Origin: Bacteroidia bacterium
GTDB taxonomy: Bacteria; Bacteroidota; Bacteroidia; 2-12-FULL-35-15
Assembly (NCBI GenBank): GCA_020051175.1
Contig: JAGVJJ010000013.1
Coordinates: 34,063 to 98,062, forward strand
Reading direction: 5' to 3'
Length of the DNA stretch: 64,000 nucleotides
The position numbers and the translations under genes were made by a program. Of the stretch, positions 34,343 through 43,240 are shown in pieces; positions within the stretch are counted from its first letter, which is position 1; every line of letters starts with the position of its first letter. The notes below the pieces were generated by a model. The model had not been told where the DNA came from. It saw nothing but the letters and a program-made list of their open reading frames with translations, and made no database searches.

Positions 34343-35267
34343 CGAAAAAAACGAAGTAACCGTTCACCCACCCGCCACTGTAGCTAATGTAGTATGTGGC
34401 TTTGATATACTCGGTTTTGCACTGGAAAGTCCGTCTGACAAAATGCTGTTGCGCAAGGCGAAAGGAAAAGGTGTAAAAATCATTAACAAGGATAATTACA
34501 ACCTGCCCGCAGATCCTGAAAAGAATGTAATTGGAAAGGCGCTGCTGGCTTTGCTAGATGCAGTAGATGAAAATATTGGGTTTGAAGTAGAGAGCACAAA
34601 GTTGATAAAACCGGGCAGTGGTATAGGTTCCAGCGCGGCAAGCGCTTCCGGTGCAGTGGTTGGTGCAAACTATTTGCTGGACAACCGTTTTACGAATGAA
34701 CAGCTTGTGGAGTTTGCCATGTGCGGTGAGGAAGTAGCCTCCGGCTCCAAACATGCCGATAATATTGCACCCTGTATTTATGGAGGGTTCACGCTTATAC
34801 GCTCTCTCCATCCCCTGGACATTGTTACTATTCCTTCACCGGAATTATATGCAACAGTGCTGCATCCGCAGATTGAAGTAAAAACGTCTGATTCACGAAG
34901 CATTTTAAAACAACAGGTGCGATTAAAAGATGCCATTACCCAATGGGGCAATGTAGCAGGGCTTGTAGCGGGTTTTATGAAAAGCGATTATAATTTAATA
35001 AGCCGTTCGCTTGTAGATGTAATTGTAGAACCTGTCAGAAGCATCCTTATTCCTGGCTTTGATGAAATAAAAAAGAAAAGTATGGATGCCGGGGCGTTGG
35101 GAGGCGGTATTTCCGGGGCAGGCCCATCCATGTTTATGCTCAGTAAGGACGAGGCTACAGCTAAAGCTGTTGAACAAGCCATGAAAGAAGTATATAAAAA
35201 AACAGGAATTGATTTTCATACGCACGTGAGTCCTATAAGCAGCAAGGGGGTTAAAATTGCAACATAA
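34308..35267 (+). CDS. thrB: Homoserine kinase
   Basis: A 319-residue GHMP-family kinase that phosphorylates homoserine in threonine synthesis. Motifs: VTVHPPATVANVVCGFDILGFAL (about 17-39), the ATP loop KPGSGIGSSAASASGAVVGANYLL (about 102-125) and GALGGGISGAGPSMFML (about 262-278). The first 12 residues (MSHISHLTSHIS) are unlike other ThrB proteins and are encoded by a CTCACAT tandem repeat, yet no other start codon exists before the conserved part, so this ATG must be used. It lies 95 bases after thrA and probably shares its transcript. The downstream gene is on the other strand; no thrC follows. Confidence 0.93.
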   Translation: MSHISHLTSHISEKNEVTVHPPATVANVVCGFDILGFALESPSDKMLLRKAKGKGVKIINKDNYNLPADPEKNVIGKALLALLDAVDENIGFEVESTKLIKPGSGIGSSAASASGAVVGANYLLDNRFTNEQLVEFAMCGEEVASGSKHADNIAPCIYGGFTLIRSLHPLDIVTIPSPELYATVLHPQIEVKTSDSRSILKQQVRLKDAITQWGNVAGLVAGFMKSDYNLISRSLVDVIVEPVRSILIPGFDEIKKKSMDAGALGGGISGAGPSMFMLSKDEATAKAVEQAMKEVYKKTGIDFHTHVSPISSKGVKIAT

Positions 35268-35293
35268 ACAGGTGGTGCCGCACGAAAACGAAC

Positions 35294-36349
35294 TTAGTGC
35301 ACCCTGACACCCATCACCAGCATATCATCCATTTGTCCCCTCTCCCCTTTCCACTCGGTGATTACTTTATCAAGTGCAAGGTACTGTTCCGCCATTGTTT
35401 CGGGACATATCTTTAACAATAGATCTTTAAAAGGCTGGTAAAAGAATTTTACATTTTCCGGACCGCCTTTCTGATCAACGTATCCATCAGAAAAAAGGTA
35501 GATACAGTCGCCTTTTTCAAGCTGAATGGTATGGTTTGTAAACTGGCTTACCTTAGTTCCTACAGAAATACCCACGGACCTCCTGTCGGCTTTGGTTTCA
35601 TTCAAAATCCCATTCCTGATAAGATACAAAGGATTGTGCGCCCCGGCATATTGCAGGGTATAATTTTCATAATCTATTTTACACAATGCTATATCCATAC
35701 CATCCTTCACCGAATCAAGTTCCGTGGTCTGGCGCAATGATTTTACAACACCCTTGCTAAGCTCATCCAGGATTTGTGCGGGTTCGTATATTTTTTGTTC
35801 TGAAACAACACGCTCCAACAGGTGATAACCCATAATACTCATGAAAGCACCAGGAACACCATGACCTGTACAATCCACAGCTGCAAATAGCACACGGTGT
35901 TCATCAATTTTATATACCCAGAAAAAATCGCCACTTACAATATTCCTGGGCTTAAATAAAATAAAGGAGTCTGATAAAATAGAATTTACATAGTCCTGAG
36001 AAGGAAGAATAGCCTGTTGTATTTTTTTTGCATACAAAACACTGTCTATGATTTCCTTATGCCTGTATTCTACCTGTGTTTTAAGCTTGTCTATTCTTTC
36101 TTTTTCAAAGTGTATGGCTGTGCTTTGTTCCCAAAGCATTTTTACCTTTTCTTCATTTTCTCTTTTCTGCTCTTCCAGCTTCGATTTCTCGTTCAGTATC
36201 TCATTCAGCTGCTCTTCTGTTTTTTTCTTCTCCTTATATACCATCTCCGACATGGCCCACATCTGCTTGTTCTTCTCTTCAAGCTCCAGCCGAAGGGATT
36301 CAAGCCTTTCCTTTTCAAGAAGCAATTGTTCCGGATTTAGTTTTTCCAT
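35294..36349 (-). CDS. SpoIIE-type PP2C phosphatase on a coiled coil (cluster A)
   Basis: A 351-residue cytoplasmic protein. Residues 1-105 are a charged coiled coil with two related segments (KQMWAMSEMVYKEKKKTEEQL and VKMLWEQSTAIHFEKERIDKL). Residues about 105-351 are a PP2C-like SpoIIE domain: ILFKPRNIVSGDFFW, FAAVDCTGHGVPGAFMSIMG, GMDIALCKIDYEN and YLFSDGYVDQKGG, which keep the metal-binding Asp residues. It should dephosphorylate a Ser/Thr-phosphorylated partner. Unlike the cluster B homologue at 48506 it has no transmembrane helix. It is the last gene of cluster A, 17 bases after the TIR-like gene. Confidence 0.88.
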   Translation of the reverse strand: MEKLNPEQLLLEKERLESLRLELEEKNKQMWAMSEMVYKEKKKTEEQLNEILNEKSKLEEQKRENEEKVKMLWEQSTAIHFEKERIDKLKTQVEYRHKEIIDSVLYAKKIQQAILPSQDYVNSILSDSFILFKPRNIVSGDFFWVYKIDEHRVLFAAVDCTGHGVPGAFMSIMGYHLLERVVSEQKIYEPAQILDELSKGVVKSLRQTTELDSVKDGMDIALCKIDYENYTLQYAGAHNPLYLIRNGILNETKADRRSVGISVGTKVSQFTNHTIQLEKGDCIYLFSDGYVDQKGGPENVKFFYQPFKDLLLKICPETMAEQYLALDKVITEWKGERGQMDDMLVMGVRVH

Positions 36350-36366
36350 ACCAAAGTTGAGTAAAC

Positions 36367-37233
36367 TTATTTTTTTAATGCATCAAACTGAACTTTAATT
36401 TCAAGCGGAATAAGTTCTATCGGCAAATTAAAGCTTGTTACTTTTGGCGCAGTAAATTTTTTGAGATCGTTTTCTGCTACTGACGCATCACTTATAAAAA
36501 GTATGGGGGAGTTAGCAGCAGCACCGCCAACCTTTTTCCATATCTGTTGTATAAAAGGAAGCGCCCAGTCAGATGCATTTTTATAGTAAACAACAGACAA
36601 CCCGCTCACATTCATTTGCTGAGCAGCAAATTCTTCATAATCAATATCTGCATCCTGAGTAATAATCAGCTTTGTAAAATTCAATATACCGGAAAGCATG
36701 GTTTGTATCCGGGCAGCCTCCTTTTCATCGGTCTGGTTACAAATCAAAAACACATCTGCCGGTGTTGCCGGATAGCTTTTTTTCTCCTGTTGGTCCAGTA
36801 TAAGCCTCACATCCTCCACAAACTGAATGGCGGAAGGTACGCGGGAAAGTATCATGTTGTTAGAAAGGTGATGCTGCAGGCGGTTGATAAAATCCAGCTG
36901 TTTTTTATCGGCATCAGAATCATCAAATTTACCCGGCACCCAAATAAACGTTTTGTAGTTGCTGTCCTTCTCAATCTTTTTCCTGGCTTCATTAAAATGG
37001 TATTCGCTCATGGAAATGCCATCACTGTTTTCAAAATGTTTTTTGCCGATAAAATGAATGGAACAGGCGGAGCTGTGTATTGCGGCTTCAACACTATCTT
37101 TAGAAACGCCTGGTTGTAAAGACAAACCAAATCCTGCGCGTTGCAATGTAATCAATAGTCTTTTTTCGAGCTTGCTCTGGTCCTTCTCAGTATTAATACT
37201 TAAGAAAACTTTATTTTTAGCCTCTGTGCCCAT
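36367..37233 (-). CDS. Tandem TIR/DUF4062-like domain protein (cluster A)
   Basis: A 288-residue cytoplasmic protein with two Rossmann-like domains. Domain 1 (about 8-150): KVFLSINTEKDQSKLEKRLLITLQRAGFG, SSACSIHFIGKKHFEN and ISMSEYHFNEARKK, then YKTFIWVPG, the order of strands and helices seen in TIR and DUF4062 proteins. Domain 2 (about 155-288): ADVFLICNQTDEKEAARI, LIITQDADIDYEEFAAQQM, GLSVVYYKNASDWALPFIQQIWKK and SPILFISDASV. Glu77 in SEYHF and Glu82 in NEARK are candidate active-site acids; the cluster B protein has Lys and Ala there. NADase activity is unproven. Role inferred: adaptor or effector of the adjacent NTPase. Confidence 0.7.
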   Translation of the reverse strand: MGTEAKNKVFLSINTEKDQSKLEKRLLITLQRAGFGLSLQPGVSKDSVEAAIHSSACSIHFIGKKHFENSDGISMSEYHFNEARKKIEKDSNYKTFIWVPGKFDDSDADKKQLDFINRLQHHLSNNMILSRVPSAIQFVEDVRLILDQQEKKSYPATPADVFLICNQTDEKEAARIQTMLSGILNFTKLIITQDADIDYEEFAAQQMNVSGLSVVYYKNASDWALPFIQQIWKKVGGAAANSPILFISDASVAENDLKKFTAPKVTSFNLPIELIPLEIKVQFDALKK

Positions 37234-37282
37234 TATTGATTGTGAATACTTTTTTGTGTTGTTACAAACTGCCGTTTATTGA

Positions 37283-38185
37283 TTACCGCACAATGCTAAA
37301 TTTCCCTTTTGACAGCACTTTACCAGGTTCAGCCAGAATAGTATACAGGTATGTGCCCTCTGCAAAGCTACTTGTATTTACCTCTATTGCAGAATGGGTG
37401 CTCACTGGATATGTACCAATCAACTTTCCTGCAATATCAGTAATCTGTATTTCTTTTACACGCTTATCCAAACCAGACAACGTAATGTGCTCCTTTGCCG
37501 GATTGGGGTATACATTTACCGAAATTGCATCTTTTTCATCCATACCCACCCAGCCGGTAAATACTACATCATCCAAATAAAGAACGGTACCATTGCGTGC
37601 AACATCGCGATGGCGGCTCGAAGCAAAAAAGATAGCAGCCGTATCCGGAAGTTCATCTTTAAAATAAGTGATCGGGAGCTGGTACAGACTATAGAAGGAA
37701 TTAGTAAATAATTCGGTCTCCGCAAACCCCACCGTATCCTGTTTAGTGCCGGTCCATTTTGTTAAAACAACCCTTACACCTCCTTCATCAGCCCCAACAG
37801 GCAGGTATTTGTACCAAAAATCCAGGTGCTGCGGCCTGCCCGTATATGGAAAACCGTATCTATAATAAGTTGGTGCAATATTTACGTATCCGGTGAAAGT
37901 AAGCCCCATCGTGTCATCCAGTATATTGGGCGCTGGATTATTATTGAGGTATATTGATTTTAGTTTAAGCGCATAATTACCAGAATGTTTATCAATTCCA
38001 CCAGCTTTAAAAGCGGAAACCGGGTTGGGAGGCATTGTAAACTGCAAAAAATTAAGTGTTTGCCAGCTAACAGGGCTCTCTGTATTGAAGCCTGATATCC
38101 AGTCCTCAAAACCGCCATTTGGCTGCGCAATGCTAAAAAAAGCACAACACCATGTAAATAGGAATGATACGAGAGCTTTTTTCAT
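37283..38185 (-). CDS. Secreted T9SS-sorted paralogue 5 of the five-gene array
   Basis: A 300-residue protein: signal peptide to ...FFSIAQ (about 1-20), then QPNGGFEDW and SPVSWQTLNFLQF, the block GGIDKHSGNYALKLKSIYLNN, GFPYTGRPQHLDFWYKYLPVGADEGG, a WTGTKQDTVGF stretch and TVLYLDDVVFTGWVGMDE, which together look like a jelly-roll (carbohydrate-binding-like) domain of about 190 residues. The last 75 residues are a type A T9SS sorting domain (VYPNPAKEHITLSG...GTYLYTIL...LSKGKFSIVR). It should be exported to the cell surface. Closest relatives are its four neighbours. It lies 49 bases upstream of the TIR-like gene. Ligand unknown. Confidence 0.8.
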   Translation of the reverse strand: MKKALVSFLFTWCCAFFSIAQPNGGFEDWISGFNTESPVSWQTLNFLQFTMPPNPVSAFKAGGIDKHSGNYALKLKSIYLNNNPAPNILDDTMGLTFTGYVNIAPTYYRYGFPYTGRPQHLDFWYKYLPVGADEGGVRVVLTKWTGTKQDTVGFAETELFTNSFYSLYQLPITYFKDELPDTAAIFFASSRHRDVARNGTVLYLDDVVFTGWVGMDEKDAISVNVYPNPAKEHITLSGLDKRVKEIQITDIAGKLIGTYPVSTHSAIEVNTSSFAEGTYLYTILAEPGKVLSKGKFSIVR

Positions 38186-38273
38186 ATTACGGTTCCCTTT
38201 AGTTGAGTGGATTGGGAATTATCTTCTGTTCAATGTTTGGATAAAATAAATATACGAATTTTTTTTGAAAGAT

Positions 38274-39176
38274 TTAGCGTAACACATTCAGTTTATCCCG
38301 GAATAGTACCTTGTTCTTGTTGTCCCTTATGTCATACATATACATCCCCACAGGTAATGGTCCGACATCTATTAAAACGTACTTATTTATTAAAGGTTGC
38401 CTTAACAGCTCTTTTCCTGACATATCAGACAAAACAACAATTTCGGCATTTTCGGATTCAACAGTTACTTCCACCCGGCTTTGTGCGGGATTGGGAAACA
38501 GTTTTACCTTATCGGATGTAATAACACTTTCACTAATACCAACATATCCCGAAAATGAAACATCATCAACAAACATGGTACTGTTTACCCTTGCAGAGAG
38601 TGAATTTTTGCTTGTTGCAAACGCTATAACTGCCGAATCGGGCAAAGCATTTGATTTGTAATCAATATCTACTTCAAAAAAACTATAAACAGGGGTTTCG
38701 GTAAGATACATTATCCCAAAACCAACGGTATCGAAACCATTTCCATTTGTTTTTTTTAATAAAACCCCTGCCCTTCCTTCATCAGCCCCTACAGGGATGT
38801 AACGTGCCCAAAATTTTAATTTTTCAGGCCTGCCTGTATATGGAAACCCGACTGCGCTTGAAACAGGTGTCAGGATTATTTGTCCGGTGTAACAACCACC
38901 AGTGGTATCACCCAGATCAACCACATCCGGCTTGTTATTCAGATAAACAGTTTTAAGCTTCAACGCATAATTCCCTGAGTGGGCATCTATGCCTCCAACC
39001 CTGAATGCCGAGGCCGGGTTCGGAGGAGTTAGCATAGTAAGGAAGTTAAGCGTTTGCCAGCCATCGGGTTCCAGTAAACCAAATTGATTGGTCCAATCCT
39101 CAAAACCCGGGTTAGGTTGTGCCCTGCTTAAAAATGAGGTTAAAAAAACAATAATGACTAAGCTTACTTTTTTCAT
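38274..39176 (-). CDS. Secreted T9SS-sorted paralogue 4 of the five-gene array
   Basis: A 300-residue protein from the ATG at 39176 (MKKVSLVIIVFLTSFLSRAQ signal peptide); a GTG four codons upstream is less fitting. Same plan as its neighbours: QPNPGFEDWTNQFGLLEPDGWQT, GIDAHSGNYALKLKTVYLNN, GFPYTGRPEKLKFWARYIPVGADEG, STMFVDDVSFSGYVGI, then a T9SS sorting domain beginning LFPNPAQSRVEV. Here HSGNYALKLK is preceded by DA where others have DK, and the CTD keeps GKELLRQPL...MYMYDI. Surface-exposed or released; ligand unknown. It is followed by an 88-base gap, the largest in the array. Confidence 0.8.
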   Translation of the reverse strand: MKKVSLVIIVFLTSFLSRAQPNPGFEDWTNQFGLLEPDGWQTLNFLTMLTPPNPASAFRVGGIDAHSGNYALKLKTVYLNNKPDVVDLGDTTGGCYTGQIILTPVSSAVGFPYTGRPEKLKFWARYIPVGADEGRAGVLLKKTNGNGFDTVGFGIMYLTETPVYSFFEVDIDYKSNALPDSAVIAFATSKNSLSARVNSTMFVDDVSFSGYVGISESVITSDKVKLFPNPAQSRVEVTVESENAEIVVLSDMSGKELLRQPLINKYVLIDVGPLPVGMYMYDIRDNKNKVLFRDKLNVLR

Positions 39177-39213
39177 GTTGTTAACCACCAGGCACGAGCT
39201 ACAGCGGGGAAAC

Positions 39214-40119
39214 CTATTTTATTACATTAAACTTTCCTTTTGCCAAAGCACGATCTTTTGCATCCAGCACTTCGTAAAAAAACAAACCGGTTTTAAAATT
39301 ACGGGTATCAATAACTACTTTATTGTAATTGAGCAAATAGTCACCAACCTGCCTTCCGGATATATCCATCACCTTTACCTTAGAAGCTTCTACCTGGAGC
39401 ACCTCTATGGTTATATTTTCCCGGGAAGGGTTAGGATAGGCCTTTATGCGCATTGCATTAAGTTTCTCTTCATTCACAGGTACCCAGCCCGACAAAAGAA
39501 CATCGTCAACATAAAGTGTACTGTTGAGGCGTGCACATTCAGGTTTCTGGCTGGTATAAAAAAATATGGTGGCACTGTCTGGCACCTGTTCTGAATGGTA
39601 TTCCAAATCAAGCTCAAAATGGCTATAAACAGGAGTTGAAGGCATTGACAGGGCACCTATAGCTACCGTATCCGTGCTGGATCCGGTCCATTTGCTTAAA
39701 AACACAATTACACCACCGGTATCGGTCCCTACGGGGTGGTATTTGGCCCAAAAATCAAGCTTCTGCGCCCTTTCTGAATATGCAAAGCCATATTTAAAGG
39801 CAAAGGGGGTATATATTATTTTACCAGTGTATGTGCCACCGGCAGTATCCCCAAACAAATCATTAATAACGTTATTATAAACCTGAACTGATTTTAATTT
39901 TAAAGCATAATTTCCCGAATGCTTATCGATGCCGGAAACTTTGAAAGCCGAGAGTTCAGAAGGCGGGTTGGAATAAATAAGTACATTAAACGTTTGCCAG
40001 CCATCCGGTGCTTCATACGAAAACTCTTGTGACCAGTTTTCAAAACCACCGTTGGGTTGCGCAATGCTTTTAACAGTAAAAACACTTATAAGCCCAATAA
40101 TTAGAAGAATATGCTTCAT
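39214..40119 (-). CDS. Secreted T9SS-sorted paralogue 3 of the five-gene array
   Basis: A 301-residue protein with signal peptide MKHILLIIGLISVFTVKSIAQ. The shared block is QPNGGFENWSQEFSYEAPDGWQT, SGIDKHSGNYALKLKSVQVYNN, GFAYSERAQKLDFWAKYHPVGTDTGG, NSTLYVDDVLLSGWVPVNE. The sorting domain starts AYPNPSRENITIEV and ends RALAKGKFNVIK. It differs from the others in EYHSEQVPDSATIFFYTSQK. The high similarity of all five suggests repeated tandem duplication. Gaps to its neighbours are 24 and 37 bases, so co-transcription is likely. Confidence 0.8.
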   Translation of the reverse strand: MKHILLIIGLISVFTVKSIAQPNGGFENWSQEFSYEAPDGWQTFNVLIYSNPPSELSAFKVSGIDKHSGNYALKLKSVQVYNNVINDLFGDTAGGTYTGKIIYTPFAFKYGFAYSERAQKLDFWAKYHPVGTDTGGVIVFLSKWTGSSTDTVAIGALSMPSTPVYSHFELDLEYHSEQVPDSATIFFYTSQKPECARLNSTLYVDDVLLSGWVPVNEEKLNAMRIKAYPNPSRENITIEVLQVEASKVKVMDISGRQVGDYLLNYNKVVIDTRNFKTGLFFYEVLDAKDRALAKGKFNVIK

Positions 40120-40143
40120 TAATTACTTATATGGAAAAACACA

Positions 40144-41043
40144 CTATTTTGTTACGCTAAAGCGACCGCGGTGCAATAAATTATTTTTTGTACCTGAAAC
40201 CTCATAAATATACACTCCATTGGTGAGAGCACTTGTATCCAGCGTGGTTTTATCACCGCTTATAGTTTCCTTTAAAACCATACTACCCCTTATGTCCCTG
40301 ATGGAAATACACCCTGCTGTTATATTGATATTGCTAAACGTAATACTATTCTTAGCCGGATTCGGAAATACATGAACAATTCGCTGTTTTTGTTTTACTT
40401 CATCCATACCCACCCAGCCTGCAAAAGAAACATCATCGATATATAAGGTGCTGTTCAGGCGCGCTGTAGACGAATCCTTACTGGGATAAAAAGCAATAAT
40501 TGCCGAATCGGGTAAAAAATCGTTTCTGTAATCCAAGGTAAGCTCGAATAAAGTATATACTGGTGAGGGAGGTATGCTCATTAGTGCTGCAGCAATAGTA
40601 TCGTTTACAACACCGTTCCAGCTTCGTAACATTACTGCAGCAACTGCAGTATCGTTTCCTACGGGAGTATATTTTGCCCAAAACTGAAGTTTTTCGGGAC
40701 GGCCATGATATGGATATCCAAATTTATAGAAGAAGGGTGAAAAATTAATTTTACCTGTAAATGCTCCTCCCAAAGTATCTCCAAGCATCTCAGGAAAAAG
40801 CCCGGAATTTATAAGCACACTTTTAAGCTTAAGCGCATAATTACCTGAATGCTTGTCGATTCCAATGCCTTTGAATGCCGAAATATCTGCCGAAGGTGAG
40901 GATAATGACAAAAAGTTAAGCGTTTGCCAGTGGTCCGGCACTTCGTATGAGAATTCCTGGGTCCAGTTTTCAAAGCCTCCATTGGGCTGAGCAGTAGCCC
41001 ATAATCCGCAAAAACAAAGAAGGCATACGATAACTTTTTTCAT
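40144..41043 (-). CDS. Secreted T9SS-sorted paralogue 2 of the five-gene array
   Basis: A 299-residue protein with signal peptide MKKVIVCLLCFCGLWATAQ. Shared block: QPNGGFENWTQEFSYEVPDHWQT, GIGIDKHSGNYALKLKSVLINS, GYPYHGRPEKLQFWAKYTPVGND, LPDSAIIAFYPSKDSSTARLNSTLYIDDVSFAGWVGMDE. Sorting domain: VFPNPAKNSITFSN... GVYIYEVSGTKNNLLHRGRFSVTK. Cys residues are scarce after the signal peptide. It starts 9 bases after paralogue 1. Function as for the others: exported, possibly sugar or polymer binding, no direct evidence. Confidence 0.8.
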   Translation of the reverse strand: MKKVIVCLLCFCGLWATAQPNGGFENWTQEFSYEVPDHWQTLNFLSLSSPSADISAFKGIGIDKHSGNYALKLKSVLINSGLFPEMLGDTLGGAFTGKINFSPFFYKFGYPYHGRPEKLQFWAKYTPVGNDTAVAAVMLRSWNGVVNDTIAAALMSIPPSPVYTLFELTLDYRNDFLPDSAIIAFYPSKDSSTARLNSTLYIDDVSFAGWVGMDEVKQKQRIVHVFPNPAKNSITFSNINITAGCISIRDIRGSMVLKETISGDKTTLDTSALTNGVYIYEVSGTKNNLLHRGRFSVTK

Positions 41044-41052
41044 TGCACTTTT

Positions 41053-41952
41053 TTATTTGATCACACTAAATTTGCCAATATCCACAACCCTATTCTCAAT
41101 ACTACGGATTTCGTAAAAATAAGTTCCCGGGATAAACGAGTGCACATCGACAACAAAACCCTGATTATCAATAGAATAAACACTAGCTTCCGCTCCAAGG
41201 GCATTGACCAGCCTCAGGTTATGTGCCTCTTTTAAAGTTGTTTGAATGGTAATATATTCTTTGGCCGGGTTTGGAAACACATTTGTTGCTGCTGATTTTG
41301 ATATTTCATTTAGGCCCACCCAGCCGGAAAACAAAACATCATCAACATACAGGGTACTTCCGACCCTTGCCGTTAGTGAATCGCGGCTGGAGTAAAATGC
41401 TATAACCGCAGAATCGGGCAGCTCATTGTTAAGGTAAGTAAGAGGTAGTTCGCGAAGGCCATATACAGAAGAAGCGGTCAGGTTCATGGCAGCTTTTGCA
41501 ATAGTATCAGTAAACGTACCTGTCCAGCGTTTAAGCAAAACTTCCACTAACGCGGTATCATTGCCTACGGGTGAATATTTGGAATAAAATTCCAGCTTTT
41601 CGGGCCTGTTTGTATAAGGATACCCGGCTTTGAATGTTACGGGCGAAATGGTTATTTTCCCTTTAAAAGCACACCCAAAAGTATCCGGGACAGCAGTAGG
41701 TGCAGGGTTGTTGTTTATGTGTACACTCTTTATTTTTAAAGCATAATTTCCCGAATGCTTATCAATCCCTACCGCTTTAAAACACGAAACAGGATTGGGA
41801 GGAGTAGTAAGGTTCAACAAATTCATGGTTTGCCACTCATCGGGATTCTCGTAATTAAATTCGGTGGTCCAGCTTTCAAAACCCCCGTTATCCTGTGCAG
41901 AAGCATTAAAAAAAATCAGTAAAAATAGGATGACGTATGTATGCTTTTGTAT
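41053..41952 (-). CDS. Secreted T9SS-sorted paralogue 1, without a standard start codon
   Basis: The frame stays open well upstream of the first ATG (41826). Read on to 41952, it gives a perfect signal peptide (xQKHTYVILFLLIFFNASAQ) and the family block DNGGFESWTTEFNYENPDEWQT, so the true protein has about 299 residues like its paralogues. But the codon at the expected start (41952-41950) is ATA, and no ATG, GTG or TTG lies between it and the in-frame stop upstream. Starting at 41826 would delete the signal peptide and strand 1. So either ATA is used, or the start codon was lost by mutation, or there is a sequencing error. The rest is intact: GIDKHSGNYALKIKSV, TLYVDDVLFSGWVGLNE and a sorting domain starting VFPNPAKEYITIQT. 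Confidence 0.75.
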   Translation of the reverse strand: MQKHTYVILFLLIFFNASAQDNGGFESWTTEFNYENPDEWQTMNLLNLTTPPNPVSCFKAVGIDKHSGNYALKIKSVHINNNPAPTAVPDTFGCAFKGKITISPVTFKAGYPYTNRPEKLEFYSKYSPVGNDTALVEVLLKRWTGTFTDTIAKAAMNLTASSVYGLRELPLTYLNNELPDSAVIAFYSSRDSLTARVGSTLYVDDVLFSGWVGLNEISKSAATNVFPNPAKEYITIQTTLKEAHNLRLVNALGAEASVYSIDNQGFVVDVHSFIPGTYFYEIRSIENRVVDIGKFSVIK

Positions 41953-41999
41953 TTTCTCTGTTTTATAGTAGTTTGTTTAAGTATATCTTACAACCGGTT

Positions 42000-43238
42000 T
42001 TACTGGCCATAAACCCAGAAGTCGTTCAGGTTTTGCCCTCCGCTGTTGCCTTGGCTTCCTATACCAATGTAACCATTTGTTCCAATAGCAAAGCCAACAC
42101 CGTATCCGTGGCTTTCGCCTGCAAAGTCTGGCAATTGCAGCCAGGTATTGGTTTCCGAATCATACTCATAAAAATCTTTGTAATTTACATTTCCGTCAAA
42201 GCCTCCAACAATATATCCTTTTGTACCAATTGCAAAACCGGCAGACGCATATCGTGGCGGACCCGGCAGTTCGGCTTTAAGCGTCCAGAGATCCTGTGCC
42301 GGGTCATATTGCCAAAAATCCTTTTGTGCACTTCCACTCGGGCTGCTTCCCAGGCCAAGATAGCCAACATTACCTATTGAGAAACATACAGCACCTTGCC
42401 TGGAAACAACAGCTGTTTTTTGAGTCCACTGGTCGCTTTGTGGGTTGTACTCCCAAAAATCCTGCGGGAATGAGAATGTTCCGCTTCTGCCGGAACCAAC
42501 ATATCCCTTGTTAAGAATAGAGAAGCCGAATGCAAACTCGCGTTCCTCAACAAAATCAGCCTTTTTAAGCCAGCCATTGGTTTGAGGGTTATATTCCCAG
42601 AAATCCTTAAAGTAATCTACTGTATTGTATCCCAGGCCAACATACCCTTTATCACCAATTGAAAACCCAACAGCGTCAAACCGCGCTCCGCCAGGAAAAT
42701 CAGCCTTTTGTACCCACACATTAAGCTCAGGGTCAAACTCCCATAAATCAGAATACTTTTGGTTGCCCATATCGGCACCGGTTCCTACATATCCTTTATT
42801 GCCTATTGAAAACCCAACAGCGTTTGTTCTGATACCAGGACTAAAGTCCATTTCGCGGCACCATACGCCCGAAACACCACCCTGGGTTACCTTGAGGCAG
42901 GAAGCCTCACTTACCTCCTTGTCATTGGTTGATTTGACGCATATCTGTCCGGAAGCTTTTCCAAAATTAACAGTAACAGATGTTGTGCCTTGCCCGGACG
43001 CAATAGTTGCATCTTCGGGAACTGTCCACAAATAATAGGTTGCGCCCTCCACGGGAGCAATGGTATATACAACACCCGTTTCGCCCGGACAAAAATTAAG
43101 CACCCCGCTTATAATACCGGGAACTGCCGGAATTGGCTCCTTTTTGCAGGAAACAGCAAGCACCAGCATACACAGTATCAAAAATGAAACCTGTGAAACC
43201 AGATTTGATTTCTTAACTATCTGCTTATTGTAAAACAT
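42000..43238 (-). CDS. Kelch-repeat lipoprotein with PKD-like domain (cluster A)
   Basis: A 412-residue protein. A lipoprotein signal ends LVLAVSC-KKE (lipid Cys about residue 31). Residues about 40-115 form a PKD-like beta domain (ATYYLWTVPEDATIASGQGTTSVTVNFG). Then WCREMDF and six Kelch-type blades, each with a GFSIGNKGYVGTG-like strand and a DLWEFDPELNVWVQKADFP-like strand, about 50 residues apart, ending FWVYGQ. Such a propeller on a lipid anchor would sit on the outer membrane, probably facing outward, and bind another molecule. It starts 2 bases after the barrel gene stop; two homologues are in cluster B. Confidence 0.88.
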   Translation of the reverse strand: MFYNKQIVKKSNLVSQVSFLILCMLVLAVSCKKEPIPAVPGIISGVLNFCPGETGVVYTIAPVEGATYYLWTVPEDATIASGQGTTSVTVNFGKASGQICVKSTNDKEVSEASCLKVTQGGVSGVWCREMDFSPGIRTNAVGFSIGNKGYVGTGADMGNQKYSDLWEFDPELNVWVQKADFPGGARFDAVGFSIGDKGYVGLGYNTVDYFKDFWEYNPQTNGWLKKADFVEEREFAFGFSILNKGYVGSGRSGTFSFPQDFWEYNPQSDQWTQKTAVVSRQGAVCFSIGNVGYLGLGSSPSGSAQKDFWQYDPAQDLWTLKAELPGPPRYASAGFAIGTKGYIVGGFDGNVNYKDFYEYDSETNTWLQLPDFAGESHGYGVGFAIGTNGYIGIGSQGNSGGQNLNDFWVYGQ

Positions 43239-43240
43239 GG

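Noticed and set aside
41053..41826. Paralogue 1 starting at the ATG at 41826
   Set aside because: It would remove the signal peptide and first strands that are clearly encoded upstream in the same frame.
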